Under the pieces are notes generated by a model, which saw nothing but the letters and a program-made list of their open reading frames with translations, made no database searches and was not told the DNA's origin. This document shows, piece after piece, positions 36,202 through 47,471 of a stretch of 64,000 nt of DNA. Made by a program: the position numbers and the translations under genes. The stretch comes from YC2-FULL-38-9 sp964629635 (GTDB taxonomy: Bacteria; Patescibacteriota; Microgenomatia; UBA1406; GWC2-37-13). The stretch's first letter is position 1. Each line of letters begins with the position of its first letter. The stretch covers positions 310,001 to 374,000 of the forward strand of contig CAZVQS010000002.1 of the NCBI GenBank assembly GCA_964629635.1. The letters run 5' to 3'.

Positions 36202-38538
36202 CTACTTCTTTATGCTTCCCAGATGCTTTTTTTCGATATGGTATATCAGCTCTCTCGTTCGATCCACCGCATCCGGATTAACCGAAACGCTCGTAATACC
36301 CGCTTTCACCAACCGTTCCACAATGTCGGGATAGTCGGAAGCAGCTTGTCCGCAGATTGATGAGGTGATTCCGTGTTTTGCCGCTGTGGACACGATATAT
36401 TCAAGAACCTGGATAATCATCGGATTACGTTCGTCATATACGTTTGCGACTTCCTGGTTGTCGCGGTCAACGCCGAGAAGCATCATGGTCAAGTCGTTCG
36501 TACCTATAGATACGCCGTCTATGCCGACCTTGATGAATTCCTCAAGGTTCAGCGCGCAGTACGGGACTTCTACCATGATAAGAAGGCGAAACCCTTTGTA
36601 GTCCAGGAGACCCGATTTCCGGACCAGTTCCTTAATTTGGATTATTTCCCAGGGAACACGGACAAAAGGAATCATAAGATGAAGATTCGTATATCCCATA
36701 TCCCAGATCTTTTTGATGGCCTGAAGTTCCAGGTTGAACTCGTGGGGGTCTGCGATATACCTGCTTGCGCCGCGGAATCCGATCATCGGATTTTCCTCGT
36801 GGGGTTCGTAATGCTGGCCGCCCTTCAGATGACGGTATTCGTTTGTTTTGAAGTCTGTTGCCCGGTACACAATGGGACGCGGGGAGAACGGTTTCACGAA
36901 CTTGAGGAGGTCTGTGGTCAGTTTCTGCACATATATGTGCTCCTGACGGTTCTTGATGAATTCCTTCGGATGGGTGCCGATTCCGGCCACCATGAATTCT
37001 GCCCGGAGAAGGCCAATACCGTCGCTGTCAAGTTTGGCGACACGGGAAGCGATTTCCGGCTCGGCCAGATTCACGTAAATCTTGGTGAGTGTCTTGAAAT
37101 GATGGTGCGGTTTCTGCTGCTTGGACGCCCCTTCAAGCGCTTTCGTCTCGTTTTTAATGCTCCCTTTGTAAACTTCACCGCTTTTCCCGTCAACCGACAC
37201 GACCATGTCATTTTTAAGTTTTTTAGTAGCTCCTTCCGCACCGACGACCGCGGGAATTCCCAATTCGCGCGATACGATCGCCGCATGCGAAGTCCGTCCG
37301 CCTTTTTCCGTAACGATCGCAATGGCGCGCTTCATGGCGGGCACGTAATCGGGATTCGTCTGGGGTGCAACAAGCACATCACCCTTCTTTACCTTGTCGA
37401 TTTCGTTGGGGGAATGGATGATCTTTACCGGACCGATACCAATGCCCGGGGATGCGGGTGAACCGGTCAGGATAGGGGTCTGTTTAATGCCTGTTGAGGA
37501 GGCGGTGGCGCCTGTCTGAGTCGTCGTAATGGGACGGGATTGCACGATAAACACCGTGTCGTTTTCCAGCGCCCATTCGATGTCCTGCGGGAAATAGTAA
37601 TGTTCCTCTATCTGCTTCACGAGAAGCGCCACCTCAACGATCTCCTTGTCCGTCAGTTTCTGCACCAATCCGTCATGCTTAAACAGCCTGACTTCCCGGT
37701 TTCCGACGCCCGACCGGACGTATTTGAGGTTCTGGTACTTCACGTCCTTCATGAGGAGAACAAATGAACGCTTGTCGACCTCATAGTGGTCAGGGGTCAC
37801 TTTGCCCTGCACGATATATTCGCCCAATCCGAAGATTGCCTCGATGACTATTTTTGACTTGTCGTTCGTCACCGGATCTATGCTGAAGGCGATACCGGAC
37901 TTTTCCGACTGCACCATGCGCTGGACGACCGCGGCGAGTCCCACTTTAAAGTGGTCGAATTTCTGTTCATGCCGGTAATAGATGGCGCGCGCGGTAAAGA
38001 GGGATGCCCAGCACCGCTTCACATAATCCAGAAGGTGTATTTCCCCTTTGACGTTAAGAAACGTTTCCTGCTGTCCGGCAAAAGATGCGGTCGGCAGGTC
38101 TTCCGCGGTCGCGGACGAACGGACGGCGACCAGGGGCGGATTATACAGGTGTTTAACCCGGTGAAGCGCTTTTTTGAGGAGGTGCGTGTCTTTTTTCAGG
38201 TACGCGTCTTCTTTCGCCTGCAGGTTATCATAATAAGTCAGTATTTCGTTCACGAGGGAATCGGGGATGGTAGACTCCATGATGATTTTGCCGATATGCT
38301 TGGATGCCTGGTGCAGTTCAGCCGCGTTTTCGTAGTTGATATTTTCGAGGTATGCCTTTATCTTGCTTTCAAGCTTGTTTGCCTTAATGAACTGGAAATA
38401 CGCGTTAGACGTCACCACGAATCCGTAAGGGATAGGCAATTTGGCACGGGTCATTTCACCCAAGTTTGCGCCTTTGCCTCCAACCAGGCCAACGTCGTTT
38501 TTTCCAACCTCCTCAAACCATACAATATTATTTCTCAT
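36202..38538 (-). CDS. ppsA: Phosphoenolpyruvate synthase
   Basis: Converts pyruvate and ATP to PEP, AMP and phosphate; 778 residues. Domains in order: ATP-grasp-like nucleotide domain (GGKGANLGEM; AVRSSATAEDLPTASFAGQQ), swivelling phosphohistidine domain with catalytic His in GGRTSHAAIVSRELGIPAVV, and PEP/pyruvate TIM barrel (LLRAEFMV; ENPMIGFRGASRY; SIGTNDLTMMLLGVDR; SICGQAASDYP). All key residues seen are intact. In a fermentative small cell it may run gluconeogenically or make ATP/PEP in either direction. Expressed from its own promoter with eno downstream. Confidence 0.97.
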   Translation of the reverse strand: MRNNIVWFEEVGKNDVGLVGGKGANLGEMTRAKLPIPYGFVVTSNAYFQFIKANKLESKIKAYLENINYENAAELHQASKHIGKIIMESTIPDSLVNEILTYYDNLQAKEDAYLKKDTHLLKKALHRVKHLYNPPLVAVRSSATAEDLPTASFAGQQETFLNVKGEIHLLDYVKRCWASLFTARAIYYRHEQKFDHFKVGLAAVVQRMVQSEKSGIAFSIDPVTNDKSKIVIEAIFGLGEYIVQGKVTPDHYEVDKRSFVLLMKDVKYQNLKYVRSGVGNREVRLFKHDGLVQKLTDKEIVEVALLVKQIEEHYYFPQDIEWALENDTVFIVQSRPITTTQTGATASSTGIKQTPILTGSPASPGIGIGPVKIIHSPNEIDKVKKGDVLVAPQTNPDYVPAMKRAIAIVTEKGGRTSHAAIVSRELGIPAVVGAEGATKKLKNDMVVSVDGKSGEVYKGSIKNETKALEGASKQQKPHHHFKTLTKIYVNLAEPEIASRVAKLDSDGIGLLRAEFMVAGIGTHPKEFIKNRQEHIYVQKLTTDLLKFVKPFSPRPIVYRATDFKTNEYRHLKGGQHYEPHEENPMIGFRGASRYIADPHEFNLELQAIKKIWDMGYTNLHLMIPFVRVPWEIIQIKELVRKSGLLDYKGFRLLIMVEVPYCALNLEEFIKVGIDGVSIGTNDLTMMLLGVDRDNQEVANVYDERNPMIIQVLEYIVSTAAKHGITSSICGQAASDYPDIVERLVKAGITSVSVNPDAVDRTRELIYHIEKKHLGSIKK

Positions 38539-38546
38539 ATATATTC

Positions 38547-38576
38547 AATATACTCAAATCAGATAGGCCAATGCAA
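38547..38576 (-). promoter_or_regulatory. Promoter of ppsA-eno
   Basis: Minus strand TTGCAT (38576-38571), 18-base spacer, TATATT (38552-38547), eight bases before the ATG at 38538. Confidence 0.6.
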
Positions 38577-38620
38577 GAGGTGTTGCCCAAAAAAGACGAT
38601 ACAAGCGGGAAATTATGAGA

Positions 38621-38842
38621 TTATTTGGCTGCGGGGAAGAGTTGTCCTGCGAGTTTGAGCACTCCGAAGGCCACCGCTCCGACTACGAATGCGGGAACGA
38701 TTTCGGGTACTGCGGCCGTAAGGGTGCCTGCGACGACCGGCGCGTATTTTTTGAGAAGATTCCATCCGAGAACCAAACCTGCCGCGATCACTCCGCCTTT
38801 CACTGCTTCAGTTGCCACTGCTCCGGGGTTGACTTTTTCCAT
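38621..38842 (-). CDS. Small two-helix membrane protein (hypothetical)
   Basis: 73-residue protein from the ATG at 38842 (MEKVNPGAVATEAVKGG) with two Ala/Val/Gly-rich membrane segments (about 13-30 and 45-68) and a Lys at the end. No family recognised. An upstream in-frame ATG (38872) would add ten residues that look non-coding. Encoded between ppsA and the rRNA promoter. Confidence 0.6.
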   Translation of the reverse strand: MEKVNPGAVATEAVKGGVIAAGLVLGWNLLKKYAPVVAGTLTAAVPEIVPAFVVGAVAFGVLKLAGQLFPAAK

Positions 38843-38948
38843 ATTTATCGCGTAATTATAACATGATCCCAACGCTTTTACAAGTATTATAGGATAACAT
38901 TATTTATACCCTTTCCCCGGAGGCGTTTTTTTATGAAAAATATACCCA

Positions 38949-38977
38949 TTGACAACTGAAAACCAGTCTGATATTAT
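38949..38977 (+). promoter_or_regulatory. rRNA promoter (tRNA-Ala/23S)
   Basis: TTGACA (38949-38954), 17-base spacer, TATTAT (38972-38977), in an AT-rich stretch. It is among the best promoter matches in the window and lies about 195 bases before tRNA-Ala. Confidence 0.8.
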
Positions 38978-39068
38978 TCAAATTACCGATGAATAAATTT
39001 TATTCATAAGGCACCATTGGAAGCACAAAGCCTGCTCTCCTAACAGCCTTCATCAAGACAGATAAGAT

Positions 39069-39102
39069 AAAAGCCACAAACCAACGGACCTTGGCTTTTT
39101 TT
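39069..39102 (+). terminator. Terminator-like hairpin in the rRNA leader
   Basis: AAAAGCCA pairs with TGGCTTTT across a 15-base loop and is followed by a T-run. It sits between the rRNA promoter and tRNA-Ala, so it could be an attenuator, an antitermination target, or a processing stem, unless a second promoter lies downstream (38978-39172 otherwise shows nothing obvious). Confidence 0.5.
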
Positions 39103-39172
39103 GTGTCGGTAGCACTTTTCAATATCGGAATGCACCTGAGAGACTCTGAATGCAACAGAGAACCATAATCGA

Positions 39173-39246
39173 GGGCCTATAGCTCAATTGGCTTGAGCGT
39201 CGGATTTGCATTCCGAAGGTTAGGGGTTCAAATCCCCTTAGGTCCA
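39173..39246 (+). tRNA. tRNA-Ala(TGC)
   Basis: Acceptor GGGCCTA/TAGGTCC, anticodon stem TCGGA/TCCGA with loop TTTGCAT giving TGC, T-arm AGGGG-TTCAAAT-CCCCT, no encoded CCA. This is the tRNA usually found in the 16S-23S spacer, here kept beside 23S without 16S or tRNA-Ile. Confidence 0.95.
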
Positions 39247-39355
39247 CACGTAAGATACCGGTCGTTGGAGGTTAGCCGGAACACTAACTTTCAGCGACCG
39301 ATAGCTTAAAACAAGTTCTTTGACAATACGCGCAGAAAGAAAATAACAAACATCT

Positions 39356-39373
39356 TTTAACTAACATAAGAGA

Positions 39374-39380
<7 letters not shown>
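39356..39380 (+). repeat. 23S processing stem, 5' strand
   Basis: This stretch is the near-perfect reverse complement of 42318-42342 (two mismatches in 25), so the ends of the 23S precursor form a long duplex, the usual RNase III target. The stem runs into helix 1 of 23S and brackets the gene ends. The leader between tRNA-Ala and this stem also holds a GACCGGT-type hairpin arm at about 39255-39300. Confidence 0.85.
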
Positions 39381-42317
<2,937 letters not shown>

Positions 42318-42324
<7 letters not shown>

Positions 42325-42342
42325 TCTCTTTAGTTAGTTAAA
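42318..42342 (+). repeat. 23S processing stem, 3' strand
   Basis: Reverse complement partner of 39356-39380. The stem ends 47 bases before ruvC, leaving no room for a 5S gene. Confidence 0.85.
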
Positions 42343-42389
42343 TCTTTCTCACCCTTCCAAATAGATCTTCTTTCCGTTAGAATTACCTC

Positions 42390-42878
42390 ATGAAAATACT
42401 GTCTATAGACCCTGGTGTAGAGCGCGTTGGATATGCGTTTTTTGACAAGCAAACCTCGAAAGAATATGCATATTTAAGCTCCGGCCTCATAACAACCGAC
42501 AAAAAACTCAAACACGAGAAACGATTGGAAGAAATATTCGGAAACCTTGAAAAACTCATTAAAAAAGAGCGCCCCGGCCTTATGGTCATGGAGCGCCTTT
42601 TTTTTACCCGAAACCAGAAAACCGCCATTGCCGTCGGCCAGGCGCAAGGGGTAATACTGCTTCTTGCCGCAAAATATGGCCTCGAATTCACGTATCTTAC
42701 CCCGTCCCAGATTAAATCCATCGTCACCGGGTCGGGAACGGCAGACAAGAAATCGGTTCAGAAGATGCTTACCCTGCTTCTCGGGTTGAAAGAAGAGGTA
42801 AAGCAGGATGACCGCGCGGATGCCATCGCCTGCGGCTACGCCTACTGCTGCATAAATCAGCAGCTGGTGTCTCATTGA
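42390..42878 (+). CDS. ruvC: Holliday junction resolvase RuvC
   Basis: RNase H-fold endonuclease that cuts Holliday junctions, 162 residues. Catalytic acidic residues: Asp7 in LSIDPGVERVGYAF, Glu in MVMERLFF, and the late DDRADAIACGYAY pair. Normal length. A TAGAAT (42377-42382) ends seven bases before the ATG. Its gene is separate from ruvAB. Its end overlaps the convergent PH-domain gene by seven bases. Confidence 0.97.
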   Translation: MKILSIDPGVERVGYAFFDKQTSKEYAYLSSGLITTDKKLKHEKRLEEIFGNLEKLIKKERPGLMVMERLFFTRNQKTAIAVGQAQGVILLLAAKYGLEFTYLTPSQIKSIVTGSGTADKKSVQKMLTLLLGLKEEVKQDDRADAIACGYAYCCINQQLVSH

Positions 42879-43387
42879 TATCGGTACTGGTCTATTTCCT
42901 GCACCTTTTTCTCATCCCTCCGCTTTTCAACATAATGGCGCATCGTTTCCTCCAGACGTGAAATGTGAGGAATCGCTTCGATGAAGATATAAGGAGTGCC
43001 CGGATCCGATGTCCTCACTTCAAGCGATCCGTAGCCGAACATTCGCAGATAAAACGGAATGACGATTGAGATGTCCTTTACCCTATACAGCTCGAGATCG
43101 ACTATCCGGCGGATAAATAATCCGCTGCAGATCCTTAGTCTTTCATTGGTAAGTACGTATTTTATCGTGCCGTTATGTATATGAAGGCACAACATCACAA
43201 AAAGCGGTGCGACCAGCCAGAATGAAAGGAGACAAACCAGATATGTCCAAATAAAACGGATTTTAGAGGGCCGGGCTGTCCAGATAACTTTTTCTGTCTG
43301 GTGCTCGTCGGGAAGAATAAATTCTTCATCATATTCGCTTACTTTTTTTACGGCCTCCTGATTATAAATCTGGATTGTGGGAACCAT
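42872..43387 (-). CDS. Bacterial PH-domain (bPH2/DUF304) membrane protein
   Basis: 171-residue protein: a soluble N-terminus, two adjacent membrane helices (about 45-75), then a bacterial PH domain (YVLTNERLRICSGLFIRRIVDLELYRVKDISI followed by GSLEVRT), the pattern of YdbS/YdbT-type proteins. Function unknown. A TATAAT lies 12 bases upstream of the start on the minus strand. Confidence 0.85.
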   Translation of the reverse strand: MVPTIQIYNQEAVKKVSEYDEEFILPDEHQTEKVIWTARPSKIRFIWTYLVCLLSFWLVAPLFVMLCLHIHNGTIKYVLTNERLRICSGLFIRRIVDLELYRVKDISIVIPFYLRMFGYGSLEVRTSDPGTPYIFIEAIPHISRLEETMRHYVEKRRDEKKVQEIDQYRYQ

Positions 43388-43463
43388 GCCTTCCCTGACA
43401 TTATACGGCCTGTATTAATGAAGATACGGTTGAGGTCGGGTAAGATTACAGAAAGAATGAAGG

Positions 43464-44375
43464 TCAGTTCGCACCGACCTTTTCGATTATCTTGAGCGCA
43501 TATTTCGCACCCGTTTCCATGGCCTTCACGATATCGCCTTCGTGTTTGATGATACCCGAGATGAAACCTGCGGTGTAACCGTCTCCGGCGCCTGTCGTAT
43601 CTACCACCCGTTTTGGAGGCAGGGCTGGCATATGATGTACGTTCTTTTCCCAATACGCATAGCTGCCTTTTTCGCTGTCCGTAACAATGAGGATTTTCTT
43701 GAAATCGATACCGATATATTTGCGCACATCCTTTTTAAAGTCAATAGCTTCATAGGAATGCTTAGTCATCTCGCAGAATTCGTGTGAATTCAAGATTAGT
43801 ATGTCCGTCTTGTTCAGCATGGGGATGATCTGGTGGAACGGTCTGCGGCAGTCCTTGATGCCGAGATTAAGCACGACCGGTATGCGGTTTTTATTCAGGA
43901 ACGTCATCATGTGGTTACGTTCCTCAAGCGGTACGCGCGGAAGATTTGATACGTACACGTATTTTGCGTTTTTCAGCAGGTTAAGCTCTTCTTCTGTCTC
44001 GAAAATGTGTTCGTGAGGCGTTTCGTAGTTGATGATCGTACGTTCGCCGCTCGGGGAAAGCAGAATGCTCGATATCTTCAGATATTCGTCCTTAAACGTG
44101 CAGAGTTTTTCGCTAACCCCGTGTTCCTCAAGGTGGGCCAGGATCATTTTTTTGAACTGGTTGTTGCCGATTTTGCCGAGAATCGCGCTTTTAAGGCCAT
44201 GCCGTGCCGCGCCGATAGCCACGTTTGCTCCGCCGCCGCCGAGAGACTCGTAGAAATAATCCGCGTTGTACTTTCCCCCAATGGCCAGGGAGAACCGGTT
44301 CCGCTTGTGCGTCAATGTTTCGCCCTGGAAATAAAGGTCGATACTTATGTTTCCGATGGCTATTAGGTCATACAT
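43464..44375 (-). CDS. PfkB-family sugar/nucleoside kinase
   Basis: 303-residue ribokinase-fold kinase. N-terminal GNISIDLYFQGE, the di-glycine GGGGANVAIGAARHG, and the C-terminal DTTGAGDGYTAGFISG motif with the catalytic Asp and anion hole are intact. The substrate (fructose phosphate, ribose, adenosine or other) cannot be decided from sequence by eye. It shares a short divergent promoter region with the pol III delta-like gene. Confidence 0.9.
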   Translation of the reverse strand: MYDLIAIGNISIDLYFQGETLTHKRNRFSLAIGGKYNADYFYESLGGGGANVAIGAARHGLKSAILGKIGNNQFKKMILAHLEEHGVSEKLCTFKDEYLKISSILLSPSGERTIINYETPHEHIFETEEELNLLKNAKYVYVSNLPRVPLEERNHMMTFLNKNRIPVVLNLGIKDCRRPFHQIIPMLNKTDILILNSHEFCEMTKHSYEAIDFKKDVRKYIGIDFKKILIVTDSEKGSYAYWEKNVHHMPALPPKRVVDTTGAGDGYTAGFISGIIKHEGDIVKAMETGAKYALKIIEKVGAN

Positions 44376-44397
44376 ATCTAAGGTATATTAAAAATGG

Positions 44398-44403
44398 TAT
44401 ACT
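44398..44403 (+). promoter_or_regulatory. -10 box of the delta-like gene
   Basis: TATACT, six bases before the ATG at 44410. The 34-base region between this ATG and the divergent kinase start must hold both promoters. Confidence 0.4.
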
Positions 44404-44409
44404 GACACC

Positions 44410-45120
44410 ATGCTTACGATCGTTTGCGGCGAAGATATCGTAACTTCGCGCAAGTATCTTAATCGGCTTAGAGAAGAGTATACACGAAGTAATACCGAAA
44501 TCAAAGACATACCTGCGGCGGACATCAGGGAAATTCTGGGCTGGCTCGGAAACAGCATGGGCCTGTTTTCTGCCAAATCCGTTTTCTTCACCGAAAAAAT
44601 GGAAGCGCTCATCATCAGGAAGCGGGGCAGGAAAGCATCGTCAAAAGCAACCGGGACGTTTGAGGATGCCGTAAGGGAAATCGCCAAACGTAAGGATATC
44701 CATCTGGTTGACTGGGAAGCGAAACAGGGCAGGGACATAAAAATGAAGGATGATGCATTGGTCAAGGAGTTCAAGCCCGCGGAAACAGTTTTCAAGCTGC
44801 TTGAATTGTGCGTGCCCGGCAAACTGGAGCAGTTTGTCACCCTTCTGCGCTCGCTTACGGAGGATCAGGATGAGACGTTTCTTCAAATCATGCTGACACG
44901 CCATATCCGCAGCCTTATTCTGGCGTCCGAGAACCAGTTTGCCGCAACCGTAGCGCCCTGGCAGCGAGGGAAACTTGCGGCCCAAGCCCGTATGTGGAAA
45001 CAGAATGCGCTCGTTGACTTTTATGAAGGAATCTACCGGCTTGAAACTACGACAAGGACCGGCGCCAACCCGCACGGCGTAAGAAAAACGCTTGAGATTC
45101 TGGCTTGTTATTATCTATAA
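44410..45120 (+). CDS. holA: DNA polymerase III delta subunit-like protein, short
   Basis: 236 residues against about 340 for clamp-loader delta. It begins like the family (MLTIVCGEDIVTSRKYLNRL, with later GLFSAKSVFFTE), and the C-terminal helical domain has the delta pattern QIMLTRHIRSLIL ... IYRLETTTRTGANPHGVRKTLEIL (compare the family's LxxLd...K.g). The middle domain is shortened. It would open the beta clamp with gamma/tau and delta'. Assignment is by overall pattern and could be refined by structure comparison. Confidence 0.72.
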   Translation: MLTIVCGEDIVTSRKYLNRLREEYTRSNTEIKDIPAADIREILGWLGNSMGLFSAKSVFFTEKMEALIIRKRGRKASSKATGTFEDAVREIAKRKDIHLVDWEAKQGRDIKMKDDALVKEFKPAETVFKLLELCVPGKLEQFVTLLRSLTEDQDETFLQIMLTRHIRSLILASENQFAATVAPWQRGKLAAQARMWKQNALVDFYEGIYRLETTTRTGANPHGVRKTLEILACYYL

Positions 45121-45168
45121 TTAACACGCTTATTATCAGTTCATGTTTAATAAGTTATCTAATACCCT

Positions 45169-46593
45169 ATGAAAAACTCACTCATCATTCCGGATCACGT
45201 ATTCCGCGGTTATGACCTGCGCGGCGTCGTCGGCACCGATCTGAACGAAGAACGCGTGGAGCATCTCGGACGTGCATACGCAACCTGGCTGCTTCGCCGC
45301 AAAGTGTATGACTGCGTCGTTGGCTACGACTCAAGGGAATCAAGCCCCCGTTTCAGGGACGCGCTCGTGAAAGGCCTCACCGAATCGGGCATTACGGTAT
45401 ACGATATCGGCATCACTTTGTCGCAAATCTGCTATTTCGCGCAATACTACTTCCGTACACGGGGAATGGTCATGATTACCGCATCCCACAATCCAAAAGA
45501 ATATAACGGCTTCAAATTCGGAACCGGTTTTTCCGAAACCATGGTGACAGAGGAAATTGTCGCTTTTCGCGAGCTTGCCAAATCCGGAGACTTCGTCACG
45601 CGGGGAACGGTTGGTAAAGTGATTAAAGAGGACGTGTTTTCTGTTTATATGGCGGATCTCATGCGCAGGGTAGGAAAAATCCGCAAATTCAAGGTGGTCG
45701 TCGACTCCTGTGCGGCAACGACCGGCCTGTTTCTGCCGAAAATACTGAGGGAGGCGGGGTGCGAAGTCATCGAGCAAAATACCAAGCTTGACTCATCGTT
45801 CCCGGTGGGAGTCGCGGACCCGACGGAAAAAGAAGTACAGGAACGGCTCGCCAAACGCGTTGTTGCGGAAAAGGCAGACCTTGGATTTTCGTACGATACG
45901 GACGGTGACCGCATCGGTGTTGTTGACCAGGACGGCGGACTCATGTGGAACGATACGCTCGTATCACTTTTCTCCAAAGACATTCTCGCGTCCCTTCCTG
46001 GCGCCAAGATCGTTTTCAATACGCTCTGTTCCAAACAGGTGGATGAAGTCGTGAGAACATCAGGCGGCGAACCGCTTATCTGGAAAACGGGGCACTCATT
46101 CATCAAGGCCAAGGTAAAGGAAGAACACGCACCGTTCGGAGGGGAGCTTTCGGGACACTTTTTCTTTGTTGACAATTTCTACGGCCATGACGACGGCGCC
46201 ATCGCATCACTGAGGCTTCTTGCGTACCTGACGGCGGTGAACAAATCGCTCAAAGAAGCGGTAGCGCAGCTTCCGCATTATTTCTCGAGCCCCGAAATCA
46301 AGGTTGGCTGCCCGGACAGCATAAAATTCAAAGTCGTCAGCGAAAAAATCGGAGGAGCCATCAAGAAGCTGTATCCCGATGCCAAGTACATCGAAATCGA
46401 CGGCGTGCGCATGGATACGGAAAAGGAAATGCTTATCGTGCGTGCATCCCAGAACGGCCCGTACCTGACGGTAAAATTCGAGGCGAAATCCGAAAAAATG
46501 TACGAGACGCTCAAAAAACAGGTGAACGACATTTTACACGCGTTCCCCGAAATCGATTTCAAATCAGGAGTGAACGTCGACTCGCTCAACTGA
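45169..46593 (+). CDS. Phosphomannomutase/phosphoglucomutase
   Basis: 474-residue alpha-D-phosphohexomutase. Four-domain signatures: active-site phosphoserine in MITASHNPKEYNGFK, metal loop DTDGDRIGVVD, sugar loop GGELSGHFFF, and phosphate loop RASQNGPYLTVKFEA. Starts GYDLRGVVGTDLNEE. Complete. It supplies hexose 1-phosphates for glycan synthesis or links them to glycolysis. One base separates it from the next phosphatase gene, implying an operon. Confidence 0.95.
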   Translation: MKNSLIIPDHVFRGYDLRGVVGTDLNEERVEHLGRAYATWLLRRKVYDCVVGYDSRESSPRFRDALVKGLTESGITVYDIGITLSQICYFAQYYFRTRGMVMITASHNPKEYNGFKFGTGFSETMVTEEIVAFRELAKSGDFVTRGTVGKVIKEDVFSVYMADLMRRVGKIRKFKVVVDSCAATTGLFLPKILREAGCEVIEQNTKLDSSFPVGVADPTEKEVQERLAKRVVAEKADLGFSYDTDGDRIGVVDQDGGLMWNDTLVSLFSKDILASLPGAKIVFNTLCSKQVDEVVRTSGGEPLIWKTGHSFIKAKVKEEHAPFGGELSGHFFFVDNFYGHDDGAIASLRLLAYLTAVNKSLKEAVAQLPHYFSSPEIKVGCPDSIKFKVVSEKIGGAIKKLYPDAKYIEIDGVRMDTEKEMLIVRASQNGPYLTVKFEAKSEKMYETLKKQVNDILHAFPEIDFKSGVNVDSLN

Positions 46594-46594
46594 T

Positions 46595-47428
46595 ATGGAG
46601 GAAAAAACTAAGGAATTTCTTGCCTTTGCCGAATCCGCTGTCCGCGGATCGGGAAAAGTGCTCCTGACGTTCCGAGATTCGGCCAAAGTCGAAAAAACGA
46701 AGGATGCGCTTTCCATGGATATCGCAACGAGTGCTGATTACGCATCCGAAAAGTATACGGTTTCCCAGATCCAGGCCGCCTATCCGAGCCATAGCATCTT
46801 TACCGAAGAAACGCAGGGCCTCGGGCGGGAATCGGAATACGAATGGATCATAGACCCCCTTGACGGTACGAAGGAATTCGTGCGGCATATTCCTTATTAC
46901 TATACGCTTCTTGCTTTGGAGTACAAAGGCGGCCTGCTTGCTGCAGCCGGATATCAGCCGGAGATCGATCGCCTGTTTTCATGCGCCGCACCCGATACCG
47001 CCCGGGTAAACGGAAGGACCGTAGCCGTTTCCCGTACCCATACGCTTGAAAAAGCGTTCGTATCCGTCGCGCTTCCGAATGCGTCAACCCCGCCGGATGA
47101 TACAGAGCGGTGGTTCCTGTTCCTGAAGGATCTGAACTACATAGTATACAAACTGCGCAACACCTGCTGGGATGTGGAATCCCTTTTCAATGTTGCCATG
47201 GGTGCGCATGACGGGTATATCATCCCGACATCATCCCGCGCACCGGGCCCGAAATGGTGGGATATCGCGCCGGGGATCCTCATGGTCCAGAGTGCCGGAG
47301 GCAGGGTGTCAGATTTTTACGGCAACCCTATTGCAAACCGTGATATTTCACGGGGCATACTCGCAAGCAACGGTATTTTGCATGATAAACTCCTGGCCCA
47401 GGTGAAGAAACGCTACCTAGACCGGTAA
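46595..47428 (+). CDS. Inositol monophosphatase-family phosphatase
   Basis: 277-residue Mg/Li-sensitive phosphatase fold. Metal-binding motifs: FTEETQG (the E-E pair), WIIDPLDGTKEFVRHIPYYY, and KWWDIAPGILMVQSAGG. The KEFVR form of motif A is like CysQ/bisphosphate nucleotidases and histidinol-phosphatase variants; which substrate is used here is not clear. Co-transcribed with the phosphohexomutase. Confidence 0.9.
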   Translation: MEEKTKEFLAFAESAVRGSGKVLLTFRDSAKVEKTKDALSMDIATSADYASEKYTVSQIQAAYPSHSIFTEETQGLGRESEYEWIIDPLDGTKEFVRHIPYYYTLLALEYKGGLLAAAGYQPEIDRLFSCAAPDTARVNGRTVAVSRTHTLEKAFVSVALPNASTPPDDTERWFLFLKDLNYIVYKLRNTCWDVESLFNVAMGAHDGYIIPTSSRAPGPKWWDIAPGILMVQSAGGRVSDFYGNPIANRDISRGILASNGILHDKLLAQVKKRYLDR

Positions 47429-47437
47429 CCCGCCGCC

Positions 47438-47466
47438 TTGCATTACCCCTGCTTTTATCTTATAAT
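47438..47466 (+). promoter_or_regulatory. Promoter of the 540-residue membrane protein
   Basis: TTGCAT (47438-47443), 17-base spacer, consensus TATAAT (47461-47466), then only five bases to the ATG at 47472: transcript leader essentially zero. Confidence 0.75.
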
Positions 47467-47471
47467 ATGGC

